From Actinomarina sp002308095 (GTDB taxonomy: Bacteria; Actinomycetota; Acidimicrobiia; Actinomarinales; Actinomarinaceae), in NCBI GenBank assembly GCA_045563135.1, contig JBJKUL010000001.1, positions 496,001 to 560,000 on the forward strand: a DNA stretch of 64,000 nucleotides. The letters are read 5' to 3'. A program made the position numbers and the translations under genes. Below are positions 60,937 to 64,000 of the stretch, piece after piece. The stretch's first letter is position 1; each line of letters opens with the position of its first letter. Under the pieces are notes generated by a model. The model was given only the letters and a program-made list of their open reading frames with translations. It was not told the origin of the DNA and ran no database searches.

Positions 60937-64000
<3,064 letters not shown>

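Overview
The window reads as a piece of the chromosome of a streamlined, AT-rich actinobacterium. The strongest signs are actinobacterial family markers: a DUF4193 zinc-ribbon protein (30803), the WYL regulators PafB and PafC followed by Tat genes and HelY (25516-29900), a GarA-like FHA protein after a pgsA-type gene (48104-48971), a DUF4229-like membrane protein (19538), and a short helix-54 insertion in the 23S rRNA. Gene order also fits: uvrB-uvrA-uvrC-rapZ-pgk-tpiA-secG, pyrG-xerD-scpA-scpB-rluB-cmk-der, infC-rpmI-rplT-pheS-pheT, and mpg-tyrS are all arrangements known from mycobacteria and relatives. Low G+C, overlapping genes and missing neighbours point to a marine lineage of the Candidatus Actinomarina type. 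That placement is inference; the 16S gene here would settle it.

Layout. 1-2951: fragment of a secreted protein, tRNA-Leu(CAA), DNA polymerase I. 3024-11495: S1 protein, dephospho-CoA kinase and complete nucleotide-excision repair (uvrB, uvrA, uvrC). 11561-16087: rapZ, lower glycolysis (pgk, tpiA, gpmA), secG, tRNA-Leu(AAG) and an orphan glutamine amidotransferase. 16076-21221: GMP reductase, redox and repair proteins, a CDF transporter, fluoride channel, TrmL and YajQ. 21273-25421: a run of membrane proteins, TrmI and a ferredoxin. 25516-32325: pafB-pafC-tatA-tatC-helY, a lipid kinase, DUF4193, GNAT and HAD proteins. 32308-41742: rhomboid protease, NAD kinase, CTP synthase, XerD, condensin ScpAB, RluB, Cmk, IspH and Der. 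41856-48107: a five-gene oligopeptide ABC importer. 48104-52752: phospholipid synthesis, FHA protein, Rpe and the riboflavin pathway. 52867-59023: infC-rpmI-rplT-pheST-mpg-tyrS. 59024-64000: rRNA leader, 16S, spacer without tRNA, and 23S to the window edge (5S would lie outside).

Points that stand out. infC appears to start with AUA behind a terminator-like leader hairpin, which suggests IF3 autocontrol. The trmI-to-helY block keeps the genes that flank the actinobacterial proteasome locus but has no proteasome or pupylation genes. The TatA candidate is very divergent. TyrRS has TLGW where the class I HIGH signature should be. Several genes have a -10 box directly before the start codon, so leaderless transcripts are likely. 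All convergent gene pairs overlap or abut, with no room for a terminator. I saw no mobile element, prophage, CRISPR array or defence island; the window is essentially core genome.
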